From Morella rubra (taxonomy: Eukaryota; Streptophyta; Magnoliopsida; Fagales; Myricaceae): a stretch of 64,000 bases of DNA. The notes under the pieces were generated by a model. That model made no database searches, had not been told where the DNA came from, and saw only the letters and a program-made list of their open reading frames with translations. Each line of letters starts with the position of its first letter. The first letter of the stretch is position 1. Where the stretch lies: NCBI GenBank assembly GCA_003952965.2, contig CM025850.1:27563611-27627610 (forward strand). Reading direction: 5' to 3'. Made by a program: the position numbers and the translations under genes. Below are positions 11,400-24,060 of this stretch, piece by piece.

Positions 11400-12208
11400 G
11401 TTCCATGCGGTAAGGAGGACATTGAAATTGGTACGAAAAATCAGTTAAGCCGTGAACAACACAACCTAAAGCCATCCAACAACTTTCCCCTTGAAATAGA
11501 AAGCCTTGAGCTTCATGAATGTTTGCGACAGTGAGCAAACTATCCGAACTGGCTTGGAGACTTTTTCCTGCCACACGGTCCACCCCAAGAATCTTGGCTA
11601 CCCTCTCCAAGCCCCAAAACCAAAGAGGTTCTTCTCTAACTTCACAAACATCATGAGGTCGGGGGGCGGTTGTTGGCCAATCTTGATAAGGTGCCCAAAA
11701 TCATAAGCACCACAGAACTTTACCCAAGTGAGATTGGAGTTGCAGCCCAACAAACCCGATCTAATTAATACCCTTTTGACGGATTCCTTACCCTCTAGGC
11801 TCTAAGTAACGAGATGGACTTCGGATTATGATGATCACGGTCAAGATCGAAATCCCTGAAGTTAAACTGCCAAAGATAGCAAGAATCCGTGTCAAAACTC
11901 ATAGTAGATTTCCTTCCGCGTCGCCGATCGAGAGCGAGAACCAATTGTATGATCTTAGTGGCATCGACGTTTGACTTTAGAAAACAGTAATTATCCATAG
12001 CCTTGTCAATGTGAACAGACGAACGTTGAGAGTAAGGGTGTTTGTGGCGATCTGCAGGGAAAAGGACACCAGGAAACTTTGGTGTCCATGGCAACGAAAC
12101 GATGATTGCGGAGAGCGCCTTCGCGTACAAAAATTCTTGTTCGAGGTTGTGTTGCCAAACCTCATGCACAGCAAATAGGACTACTGATGTTTGGGTACTT
12201 CCTTGCAA
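11365..12208 (-). pseudogene. CAF1-like deadenylase (CCR4-NOT subunit), decayed
   Basis: CAF1 is the DEDD-type 3' exonuclease of the CCR4-NOT complex that shortens mRNA poly(A) tails. Conserved blocks appear in order on the minus strand: HEVWQHNLEQEF, FPGVLF, LKSNVDATKIIQL, YLWQFNFRDFD, NLTWVKFCGAYDFGHLIKI and LERVAKILGVDRVAGKS..SDSLLT. They lie in different frames. The frame breaks just before FPG near 12078, a stop and shift occur near 11795, and another shift lies near 11610 between AYDFG...GFG and LERVAK. The catalytic MDTEFPG reads with Lys in place of Glu, removing one acidic ligand. With no introns and several lesions it is most likely a dead single-exon plant CAF1 copy. Confidence 0.8.
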
Positions 12209-12452
12209 CTTATAACCGACACATTCGACGCCGTCACGGGCCTAAAAAATAAAAATAGAAAATTAAGCCCCTTTCGGGATTCGGCTGTGAGCTGGGGATG
12301 TTCGTTTTCTAGCTGTTGGCGGAAATTAACAGGTTTCACACCTCCTAAGGGAATGACCTGGGTAGCCCTAAATCTATGGGCCTTCAGGATTTTCTAGCCC
12401 ACCTTAGTTGGCCCAAACCCCACTCTTAAAGAGTTTCTTCGATACACAAGAC

Positions 12453-12492
<40 letters not shown>

Positions 12493-12909
12493 CGGTTATT
12501 GATAGTGGGCAATATGGTCTCTATAACGATGTACTCTCTCTCTCGAGCATTGTGTGGACAGTGGACTTATACGTGTGTAGTTTTTTTTTTTTTTTTTTCT
12601 AATATGAGTGTATATATATAATTTCATTTATAAGATACAAAAGCCTAATTATATGTAACGCTTGGCACTTTAATTTGTTTTCGAAGATAAGTCCAAATGA
12701 ATTCCATTCTCTTTTCCATGCTCTAATTGTTTACAAAATCAACGAACCGCGTATACAAAACCTTATAACCCCTTCGACAATGCTCAAAGAGAATCACAAA
12801 AGCCGCTTGTTCGTGAGCCCCCAACGACTTGGCAAACAATATTCCGCCATGTACGTAGAGAAGATCATAACAAGGTCGACGCAAATAAAACTATTAAAAA
12901 TCAAGAAAA
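12209..12909. other. intergenic with long homopolymer T tracts
   Basis: Holds T36 at 12455-12490 and a second T tract near 12581-12598, otherwise AT-rich. It presumably includes the 3' UTR of the GLOX-like gene. No gene is seen. Confidence 0.5.
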
Positions 12910-15149
12910 CTACTTTATTTGCGCCCACATACCCTCGCTCGGCACTCCACGATATACAACAAATATTAGGTAGTATCCAGGAGGAGCAACTGCGCTCGTA
13001 GGCGGTGCCATGACCTCAATTTCTTGGCTAGTAAGGAGAACCTGGTTCACATTAACCGTAGCAAGATTAAGCAGTCTTTGATTCATGGAGTACCCATGCG
13101 TCGTGAAAGGCGGTGCATACATGGTCACCTCGATGTTAGTCCTTTCTAAAAGAATTTCGGTGATGAGCTGAAACTGCAAGGAAAAGCTTTTCCCGTATTC
13201 CAAAGTGGCCTGCGAGGACTCGACCAAGATCTTTGGCCTGTGCATAGCCAGTGCAGGGTCAAGATAAGGTGGCGAGAATTTTTCTATTCTCATCTCGGTT
13301 GGGTATTTGGCCGTGAGGTTATACCCTGCGTTGGGATTGCTTCCTCCAACTAGAATCTTGCCATCAGGAAGCACTGCCGAGGTAGAATGGTAGAGTCGGG
13401 GAATCGTTGTGGGATTAAGCTCTATAAACCTTTGGTTCCTCGGCTTTTGGGGACTGTAAACCACTGGGCTTAAGTTTGGCTGGTCTGCGGAGTACCATGC
13501 CGCCGTACCTACCTTTGCGCCGTTGAGAATCAGGAGGTCGCCGTTTGGGAGATTCAGCATGTCGCCCATGACGCGCGGTGTAGGCATCGTTTCTTTCCTC
13601 CACTGGGCACCAGGAGTCGTGATTTGAAGCCTGTTGCAGTCTTGTAGTGCCGGCATGAAGGTTCCTGTTTGGGCTAAGCCGTAAGCTTCAGGCTTAGCAC
13701 CGCCACAAATCATTACTTCGACTGTGATGACTTTCGCATTCTGGACATGGAGTTTTATAGGGAGGAGAGCAGACATTCCTGAGGCTGGGTAGTTGCGGGA
13801 GCCGCCTTCCAAGACAGGGAACTCGCGAATGATATTGTTGGTCTGAGGGTTGAGGAGAACCGACCGATTGTTGGCGAAGATGAAGACGTTGCCATCACTG
13901 GAGAGGTGGACGAAAGGGTACAGATTGTTCTCGTCCAAATCGGTGGTTTCGTCCAGAAAGGGAAACTTGATTGCTTGTGCATGGTAGCTCCTTCCTTTGG
14001 AACGTACTCGTAGCTGTATGATCTTCGGCCACCCACCAAAATGAACCTACCATCAGCTAGAGTCGCCTGTGTTGCGTACCTTTTGGGGCAAGGCACAAAA
14101 AAAATTTAATAGAATGTTATTGAAGTAAAAAAAAAAGGAAACCAATGATGAAGATTAAGAAACTGATTCACGTAATTAAGAAATAAGCAATGTAATTAAA
14201 GAAAATAAGAAGGTAGAAAATGGTAAGGAAGGAAGAAAGACCATTATATTTCGGCAAATTCTTTTACCACTAGTCTTTCAAATGAATGTTAGCAGAGAGG
14301 CTTTAGCGTCTGGTCTTAGTACTTATCCCAGTTTTCTGCATAAAGAATATCCATACCATCTTGCATCTGCCAATGCAGTTTGGTATTCTTTCAAATTGCA
14401 GTTCTGGCAAGTGCCCATGTATCTGACAGTTCTCGTTCCACTTAACCAGCCACCAGTGCTAACCAAGGTACCATCGACTGCTAGGCCTCCTGATGAGCAC
14501 CATGGATCAAACTTAACCTGTCACAAAAAAAAAAAGAAAAAAAAAAGAGGGAAACAAAAAAACAAAACAAAAGCTGAAAAAATGATACTTCGATATGAAT
14601 GTGTAAGTTTCAATGAGCATGCGTATCGAAAACAAGTTTCAATTTGCATGCTAATAGCATATAAATGAGAGTACTGCGGAATTCGAAATGAACCTTGAGT
14701 GGTCTTATTGCTGCTGTGTCAATATTAAATTCCACTGCGTGGCACCAACAATCTTGATTCGGGTTCCCTCTGTCATCATTATAGGGGATGCATTCTCCGT
14801 TTGGTAATTTCAATGTTGACATGCGGAACGCAGTGGCATCGTACATTATAACCTTGTTGTTGGGAAGTAAATTTACGTGCATGGCGTTGGCGCCGGAGTC
14901 CAGGGAAACCAGCTCCCATGCCCCTTTGTAATCTGACTTCAAAGCGGCTGAGAACATACCAAAACCAATGCCGGCGAAAGCTCCATCTTGAGGTTGTGTG
15001 ATTGTCAAGCCGGGAATCCTTAGGCCCCCACTGCTGTCTTCATGATCACCGGATCCTCCAAATAAAGGGTGTGGTAAGAAAAATTGCGAATGTGCGGTAA
15101 CAAGCAAGAGAGGGAGAATAAAGAGGCTTCTAAGCAAGGCCGGCGACAT
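12910..15149 (-). CDS. glyoxal/aldehyde oxidase GLOX-like copper-radical oxidase, one frameshift
   Basis: Secreted oxidase of the galactose/glyoxal oxidase family that makes H2O2 from aldehydes. Plant members act in the apoplast and in pollen and anther walls. Exons are 14694-15149, 14357-14517 and 12910-14079. Residues 1-21 form a signal peptide. Visible landmarks are WCSSGG (Cys of the Cys-Tyr cofactor), the VGGRRSYSYEYVP kelch-type blade, LDENNLYPFVHLS, RLYHSTSAVLPDG (Tyr-His copper ligands), FTTHGYSMNQR (His ligand) and a C-terminal DUF1929 Ig-like domain ending in GMWAQIK. The full product would be about 595 aa, normal for the family. The summed exons (1787 bases) are one short of a multiple of three: the frame is lost near 13980-13983, between VPKEGAT and the AQAIKFPFL block. 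This is either a sequencing error or a null allele. Confidence 0.88.
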
Positions 15150-18100
15150 TGAAGATCAAATGTCTTGATCAATGGCTAGCTCTCTTTCCTTGCGCTGCTT
15201 TATGCTTTCCTTCCCTCCGTGCTTAATTACCCTCCTTTTCCTCTCCATCTCTCTTCGAAACTTATGACTGCAATTAGGCAGTTAAAGCTTGCCAAAAATA
15301 GCGTTTGGTTGTCCCTTCTTTAGAGGAAACTCTTAATTGTTGGCAACTTACGTACGCTTGGCAAACAAACCTCTAGTCGCACCTAAATACACATAACCAA
15401 TAGATTTTTCTGTTTGACCTCAATGGTCGTATCTCTCTGTTCTCTCAATTATAAAAATTATAACAAATTGCACTTAATTTGCATCCGTAACCTTAAAATA
15501 TTACCTCGTATGCAAGTTAGTACTCTATATGTTGGTCATTCTTTAATTTGTTGTTAATTAATCAGGAGTCTAATTTCTTACAAATATTATAGAATCAAGC
15601 ATAAAATACGACATATATAATTATTCTTATCCTTCTTTACTACTTGTGCAATCTGTCCACCGTGGACTTAATTTGGGCGTCGTGGCTAGTACAGCTAATG
15701 AGGGATCAGCTCTGCTTGGCCAGGATCGAGAAGGGCACAGCTAGCAGATCAATGATAGATGGTCGATACATTTCTAGGAGAATTAATCGCCACCAGCCAC
15801 TAGAAGGAAAAGCAGCTAAACCAGCTAAAATTACAACTCGAAGCATTTCTATTAGCTAGAAGGAAAACAGTTTTGATGCCTAGACAGCTTAAGTTGTTTT
15901 ACTGTAATCCGTTTCTATATATCTTCCTTTTGGAGTAATTTGTTCTTCCGGCCGTTGCTCAGATTTCCAGCTGATGATCATGTCTCATCAACCAACGCAG
16001 ACACGACTTTTCGCAACCCCAAAGCCCCCCCAAACTCAGCAAAAAAAAAAAAGTAACCTATTTTAATGATTTTTTCGACTTTTTTTTTTTGTTTTATTCA
16101 TTTTGGCTTCCTAAAATTTACTTTTATGCAATTTGGCCGCCCCAAATAGTAAATTCTTAACCTTTTCCGTACTTTTTGTTTTTTTTTTCTAAGCACCTTT
16201 TCCCTACTTAAGATGCTTGTAATTAAGAAACTTCGTAAATTCATCATGCAATATTAATATCAGGAACAAACATAGATTAATAGATATCTCTTAGGGTTAA
16301 TGTATTTATCCCTCCGTAAACTACGTACCATCTCATTTCTCAGTACCTTCGCAAGATGATCTGAATTTGCGGTTTTGGTGCCAATTATCCCTCTATATAT
16401 ATGTTAATTCGAATAGATATACATATACAGAATAAAAAAAAAGTATTTTTATATTAAAACTAGTATGTACACAACCATTTTATTCATATTTTTGTCAAAA
16501 TTAAGCTCGTTTTTTTGGAGGAAATCAGGTATTGATTGACACTAAAATTTCAAAAAAGGGACTAGCTAGAGTTGTAATTTTTTTTTAGGTAATTAGTAAG
16601 TATATTAATTTCTAAAAAGCTATACAAGATGAGCCTAGCCCAGAAAATAAAAGAAACCTAATGAGCAACGAACTAAAATAAAAGACCTTATAAAGAGGTG
16701 TGGCTCATACAAAAGAAACCTATTCCCTCGAAAGGGTGTAACTCCCTCTCGATGGGGTGTATGTCAAATCAAAGAAAGCCTATGACACCCCTCAAAAAGG
16801 GTAAACCTCAAAAGATGCTATCTATGGAAGCTAGAGCTGGAATTACCAACAAAAGATTACGAGCCTAAGTATAAATGAAAATAAGGGAATAATTTATATG
16901 GGGAAACGTAATTAATTAATTTTGTTGTTGGGGAAACTAGTTCTTTGCTCCAAAATCTAGAGGCCGGACTCAGTGATTTTGTTTTCTTCGTGTTTTCAGG
17001 AGTTAGGACACTGGTGGCTTGCCATGTAAAAGGTGCAATATTGGAAGAGAGGATGAGAGGAAGTCGGCCACAACATCATGTCTACAACAAAGTCAATCGT
17101 GGAAAGCAAATCCAGTCATTAATTACTATATAATTAATTAGACATCCTCAATTTCTTTTCTTAACAAAGAGTGGAATTAATTAAGGAATATCATTAACAG
17201 TTGTGTGGATGTGGATGCATGCATGTCTCTAGTGTGATATATATATATATGCCTTATCATTACGTCCTCCATTAAGAGCTTAAACTTTTAATTACAGGTT
17301 CATCTCTCTTTCTTATCAGATGGTAGACAATTAGAGGCCTTAATTAATATTCCTTCTCATTCAAGAAACTCGTATAAAAGTTTTCCTTTTTAACCGAGGA
17401 AGATTCACATGATATGCGCTTATGCTTTTCCATATATATAGGAGGAGATGTCTCCAGATCTCTCTGTGTGTAGATGCTATAATTAAAGGGCTCTTTTTGT
17501 ACTCAAGCATGCAGATAATTGAAACGGCACATTTGGAGTCTAATATGTTGCACGTCCCAGAAGGAAAGGCCATTATTAATCAGAAATTAGATGCTTCCCT
17601 CAAATAGTTTAGAGATCATAGGGGTGAATAATAACAAGTACTCTCTGGTAATTTTACTCTTCGAAGAGAAGTCTTGATGAGCTTAATCTTGTCATTGATT
17701 GACATAATATACAGCTGCTTTATGACCATTATGCACTACTGGGTCGGGCCATTCATAGGTTTACGCATAATAAAGTTGCCAGCTTAAAGAGAGTGCTTAT
17801 TTAGTTTACCAAAGCGGGCAAACACATCAAGATTGCCGACGTCCCAACTCTTCTCAAGGTAACGACAAATGACATATTTGAGGCTGGGTCCAGTAAATTT
17901 AGGATCACATCAAGGTCTGTCTCCTTATTTGTACACAGAAATCTTTCTTTATATATGGAACTTTTGCAAGGTCTCTACTAATCCTTACAGTAGCCGACTG
18001 ATTTGTTCCCATGGCAGCCACTTCCAAACAGCACCAGCAAATTAAAAAGAATTACTCTCCCAAGTGGATTTGACTGGTCATGGTTTTTATAGCAGTTTTT

Positions 18101-20264
18101 TTTTCTTATGATACTGGTTAAAGAGGTAGAGCAAGGGAGACTAATCCATTTGGGTCTGTGTCACACGTGATACAAGACAGTCTCGATGGCTGCTCTCATT
18201 TTCTGAGTTTGAATAAAACACAAAAAACTTGCTCCCCATAGGAATTACTATGGCTTGGCAAATGTTTTTTGAGCTATGACGTATAGATTTGAAGCAATGT
18301 TTAGCATCGAACAAGCTTACAATATTGTACTACCATTGCATTTAATTTAAGAGTACTACTCTCTGGTACTTTTGACAATTTTTGGAGGATAATTATGCTG
18401 TTTACTTACTCACGAGGACATGTCGAGCTGTAAATGCAATAGAGTGACATTTTTCTGTCACATATAGTTTCATTTATAAAATGGAAAAAAACTACGCATA
18501 TATTTTATCTGACAAGGATATAATTTATTATCCATGCACTAGATGATGTCGTGGCTTGTCTTTAATTATCATTGAAGTGGATTTCTAGCTAATTGATATT
18601 AATGGAATTAGAATTCAACTAGATCATCACGAGAATGTATTCCACAACCAGTACTCTAATTGACTGGAATAAATATCTTGTATCTTGCTAATATTTTCCC
18701 GAGACTATCAATCCCTAGGGAATAATTATATACTACAATACAAATTAAGCTTCGAAACTTGATAGACCCACTGGAAGTGATCAATCTTATGGGTGTACTT
18801 AATCTCATATAGATTCTGTACTACTCTCCAAAGGAGTTATAGATATCCATTTGAGGTGATTTAATAGAAATTGATCATTTATGTCTAGGCCTACTTATAG
18901 TTTTAGACTAATTGTTGGTCAAATATATATCCAATTAAAAATTAAGATATGCGAATAGAGTAGTGTAGATATTATCATATATATGAATATAAGACTCAAC
19001 AATTAAAGATATTTCGTGATGAAGTAAAATCTCATGGAGGGGTCTATGATTTACCGGCATATATATACTTAATAAATCAAAATCATGATATATATAATTA
19101 TCTTAACTTTGGATCAGGAGGTACTATGAGATAACCAGAAACTTAAAGGTTAGCTATTGAAGTTAGGGTTTGTCTCTTTTAGACCTCTTCCCTATAGAAT
19201 AGGCTAGCTGGGCGTATACTTCGAGGATTGATCTCCACGCACAGCAAAAGCAAACGTCAGAAGACAGAAAATAAACTAGAGCTCATGACTAGGCTTTTCA
19301 TGAAAGTTATACTAGTCCATAAGAGATATATAGCAGCTTCAATGCAAGGAAAACTACCTCTTCGAAAGGATCTGAATTGATTCAGATCAGAACTGATAGC
19401 AGGGAATTAAATGTACTGCTTGGAAGAATTTCCTTCTCAAATGTCTTAGATTATTTCGGCAAATTAATAGATATACAGTAAAATGCTACTTAGCTCATCA
19501 GAGCGGGGTTCTATATAGAGCAACCACTCCAATTTTTTCCTAATTTTTTTCAGTTCCAGCGCACGATTGAACTTTCAAAAGTTAGGGTTAGCAATGCTAG
19601 GTTAATGTAGTAGAAATTTATACTGCCCTATAATATATAAACAGAAACTAGCTAGTACATTAATTTGTAGCTCTCCATTTGGTTAGCTTTTTGCCATTGC
19701 CTTTGGCAATTTAATTCATGTATGTCCGTGGCCAATAGCACCACCACTTGGTCTACAAATGCAATATCCATAGATGTGAAAACCTTCGAGGGATCCGAAG
19801 CTGTCCCCCTCACTTTTACCGTATACGACAAACTCGGATCTCCCTTAATTAGGTTTATCAGTTCCTTGACATCTGTTCTCGAGACTCTCATTAATGTATG
19901 ACTGGAGTAGTACTCATGACCAGTACTACTCGCAATACGAACTAAGAAAACAGACAATTCCAGAAACCAACGAATTATCCGATAGAAGTTTATTTTCAAT
20001 GAGAACGAGCCTTACTATTTAGTGCTAAATGCTGTATGCTAGAGCGCCTTACTGGATACAAGAAATTGAGCGATTAATTAATAATGACTTATCATTTCTT
20101 GACAATTCATGAACAAGAAGAAATTTGACTGTCTTGTACAGAAAATCAATCTACCTTTCATTACAGAAGAGCCTTGCCCAACCTTTTTGCCCCAATTTCC
20201 CATGTGAGTGACAAGCATCGAAAACCCCTTCAATGGTGTACTGGCAGATGCAGATGATTGCTGA
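15150..20264. other. gene-poor AT-rich interval
   Basis: No coding region I can support. 15150-15250 is the 5' flank of the GLOX-like gene. The interval carries many poly-A/T and TA runs (for example around 16030-16190 and 17239-17250). The block 17848-18480 is the longer member of a repeat pair with 23599-24060. A minus frame at 19652-19999 (115 aa) matches no family I know and is probably chance. Confidence 0.4.
17848..18480. repeat. long member of a diverged direct repeat (partner 23599-24060)
   Basis: Shares long exact runs with 23599-24060, such as GACAAATGACATATTTGAGG and TGGATTTGACTGGTCATGG, in the same order and strand. It has about ten extra stretches of 5-26 bases. Confidence 0.85.
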
Positions 20265-21861
20265 TTAAAGTGACAGTCTGAGCTCCAAATCTAGATCCTG
20301 ATTGTCACTTGATTCAGAATTCTGACTGCTCGAGCCAACAGAAGCACTCCTGCGTTTCTTGCTGTTTTTATCCTGCGAGTCCCGTTATAAGATGGATCAT
20401 CATAAGGAAAATATAAAGGAGTATTGATACTTTAATTACAACCAGGATTAAGCCATAGATTAATTTGTTTCAAACACTTATGCAGATTATATATATTGCA
20501 GAAAATTTCTGTAATAACAACCTCTAGATGCATATTTAGAAGATGTCTTGTCATCGTTGGCTGCCCAAAATATTGAGTCTCTAAGGCGGCATTGCTGGGA
20601 TCCCAGCTGCAAAGCATTTCAACCGTACTGAATTAGAGACACGGGATACCCAGGCCAGTATAAAATTTCAAGAAAAAGAAGCATGATCGAGTCAGGTATA
20701 TATTGCTCTTGCTTATTCACAATGACAATTCAATAGTAGGAGTACCTTGGCGTAGTGGTAGGCTGGGAATCACCATAACTGAAATGTGTTCTTTCATATT
20801 CTCCCAGACCCATCTGCACTAATAAGCGATTAATTAGCAGACATATAATATGGTTCAACTAAATCTCTCTGCTGAAACACTTCTTGCAAGATTTGAACCC
20901 ATAAATTAAACATAGTTTCGAGTGATCAGTCCCTTAGACAATTCCAAGATGACAGACGAAGATGGTTATAATGTAGGCATTAATATGGTTAGATTGAATT
21001 GAGAACATTTAGGGTTAGTGCCAATGAGTAAGCTGTAAACTTGCAGCACATGACTGCGGAGAATTTCGGCCGTGAGATTAATTTTCCATATGCGAAAGCA
21101 TCTTTATGACATATTGAAAAGGTCTGTTGGAATTTTTCAAGACTGTCCCAATTATAAAGAGCATAATGTTGTGGTATAATTATATATGATGAAGATGACT
21201 TCCATAAACGTCAATGCAGAAATCTACGAAAATACTAATTGTGCACTGACTTCCTACTTGCATTAGATGCCGTACTAAGCAATAACATTGACCAAGTGCT
21301 GAAAGATAAATCATCAAAAACAGACACACATGATAACCCCATCGACAAAATTGAAGACGAAATTGAAAGTCTAATACGTGACACCTCATCTGCGGCGCCG
21401 ATGAAAAGCAGCTGGAGTTCACATACCGCGATGTTGGGTCGGAAACCATAAGAAGCCGAGGATGTGGATGCTGACGATGAATAAGAAAACGATGATGACG
21501 GTATGGATGAATATACTGTTTGCGCTCTCATATCATCCTGCGTGCTCGTTAAAAAAAAACCCGTAAGAATCTTACATACCCGATAAAGTTTTCACAAAAC
21601 AATCACAGTAGCCAAAGGGGTCAAAAGTACAGATAAAGATAAGATTACATTGTTAAAATTATTGGGATATGGCCCATGAAGGGAGGGATGGTAGGCACAC
21701 CCCATTTGACCTTGTAATCTGATCTTCTCTAATTGAGCAACTCCAAGACCTCTCTGCGGCTGCTTGGGTTTGTCTGAATTGTTCTTCTTGCTTTTCCTTG
21801 AAGAAGACCCACTTCCTCTTTCATTTCCCAAGTTTGGTTCTCCAAAATAACCACTGCCCAT
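20265..21861 (-). CDS. TIE1: TIE1/SPEAR family transcriptional repressor (SPL-like motif plus EAR motif), five exons
   Basis: TIE/SPEAR proteins bind TCP transcription factors and recruit TOPLESS co-repressors, controlling leaf and ovule development in the nucleus. Minus-strand exons 21649-21861, 21427-21537, 20746-20813, 20522-20606 and 20265-20372 sum to 585 bases, or 194 aa. The start MGSGYFGEP is the family N-terminus. The SPL-type motif KPKQPQRGLGVAQLEKIR spans residues 31-48, followed by GQMGCAYHPSLHGPYPNNF. YGFRPNI, YGDSQPTT and DPSNAALETQYFGQP are further family blocks. The protein ends in the EAR motif LDLELRLSL (186-194), the TOPLESS-binding element. All junctions are GT...AG and in frame, so it looks intact. 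The symbol is by family and remembered synteny (Arabidopsis TIE1 next to METTL5 and XTH26). A SPEAR1/2/4 relation is possible. Confidence 0.9.
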
Positions 21862-23598
21862 CTCTTTACCTGTGGTATGAGAGAGAAAGAGAGGGAGAAG
21901 GGAGGGAGACAGAGGGTCACTTTTGCAAATCCCAAACCTTCCTCCTCCTGAGAACTTTCTGCCAAGAAGCTGTTGAGAAATCAGAGATCTCCAGTGCCCT
22001 TTTAAAGCTGTTTGCACCCCTACTAATTATTGCATCGCTGGATCAGATTGTGTTTAGATTTTAATGTTATATATAATATACTTAGATTTTATGCTCCTTT
22101 CCTCTCTCTCTCCCTTCTCTTTTGCCTCATTTTTGAGAACTTCTATAAATTGATTATAATAATAACAGCAATAATGTCCATTCTCTCTTCATTTTATTTT
22201 CCATAAGATATGGACTTTGAAACTTCCACTTGAAAGCGATTGTCTCTGAGTATTAAAATGCATACAAAAATTATGACGCGTAGAGCAAACTATTCCAATT
22301 GGAAAAAGACCAACATTAATCATCCCACGTGCAAACTGAAGCGCGTCAGCTGCAGTATTCCATGATCTCTGCAAATATTCTATGTATGTGTTTTCTGTAC
22401 GGCGTTGCTCACTGTAAGAAAAGTGCAGTGCTCACATTAATCTTAGGTTTCTGTCAAATTTTGAAGAGTGTCTGTCACACCCTTCAGGAAAGGTGAGAGT
22501 GACTTTCTCTTTAGAGAGTTTTTTAAACATAATTAATAGTCTTCGTGGAAACATATATATTTAAGGTGCTTAATTGTTGATGATTCATTCAGGGTATCCT
22601 CGATCGGTTTTATCTGATCAATCAGATTGCCATTGATCATCCTAGTTTTTTTTTATGTGTCGGAGATGGGGTTTCACTTTGCATGTGATGTCCCAGTCTC
22701 ATGATCAATTTGACTTAGATTAATAAACCCCTCACTCAAAGCCCCAGCTGTAATCTATGGGCAACCTATTAAAGAAAGACAAGCCAATTACAATATGATA
22801 ATAATTATCGAGCATCATAAATTTAAGGACCCAATCAACATTTAAATTATAGATTATAGAAATCTTTTCAAAAGATTTTGTTTTTAATCCGAAATCTTTC
22901 GCGAATATTGAAGCCTCATTGGGATATATATGTCCCTGTGGGTAAGAACTGCGGGCGTACGTACGTTAAAGAAACTCTCATCATATATCATGATTATGTC
23001 AAAAGCTGTACTACGTACTATGCCAAAATCTTGATCCAATTTCCTCCAAATTAATGTTATCTTGAGCTAGCGTAGCGAGCCTTTTAATGTGATGCATACA
23101 ACAGTCAAACAGACGTTCATTCCGCGAATTTATGCAGCTTTCTAAAAATATTGGAAGAGATAATGCTAATTAAACATATATATATATACGGCCAATTTGA
23201 CCAAAGGGTCGGGTTTAATCGAGGTAGATATCCTGTTATAAATTGCTAGAGACCAAATCTAATTGAGCTGTTTCATGCATGATTTGTGGGTCATATTGTA
23301 TGAGTAGTAATGTGGTGGAAAGTGATCAGAATCCTCCCTATTTCTTAAACAGACATGTGAACTCAACGCAATTACCAAAAAAACCCTAGCTACCAATGCC
23401 CTCCCAGTAATTTGGTTGAGGAATTGGGAGCAACACAATTTTAAAATAAGAGTAATACGTCTGCTAAACCAACCACTAATTAAATATTCCTCAAACTGTA
23501 TGATCCCTAACTATATATATGCAATAATAGGCTTATAATCAATCAACTGTTGTTGCATAAATATTATGCAGTAATTCGATCGGCCCTAGATAATACTC

Positions 23599-24060
23599 AA
23601 GGTAACGACAAATGACATATTTGAGGCTGGGTCCAGTAAATTTAGGATCACATCAACCTTATATCTTTCTTTATATATGGAACTTTTGCAATACTAATCC
23701 TTACAGTAGCCGACTGATTTGGGCAGTTAAACAGACCAGCAAATTAAAAAGAATTACTCTCCCAAGTGGATTTGACTGGTCATGGTTTTTATAGCAGATG
23801 ATACTGGTTAAAGAGGTAGAGCAAGGGAGACTAATCCATGTCAACGTGATACAAGACAGTCTCGAATTTTCTGAGTTTGAATAAAACACAAAAAAATAAA
23901 ACTAAAAAGCTATGACTGAAGCAATGTTTAGCATCGAACAAGCTTACAAAGTACTAATTGCAAATTTAAGAGTACTACTCTCTCCAATTTTTAGGATAAT
24001 TATGCTGTCACGAGGATGTCGAGCTGTAAATGCAATAAGCTGTCACATATAGTTTCGTGG
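23599..24060. repeat. condensed copy of 17848-18480
   Basis: Collinear with 17848-18480 but missing about ten short internal stretches, including a T-run after TTTTTATAGCAG and the CTTACTCACG region. The retained runs are almost identical. Confidence 0.85.
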
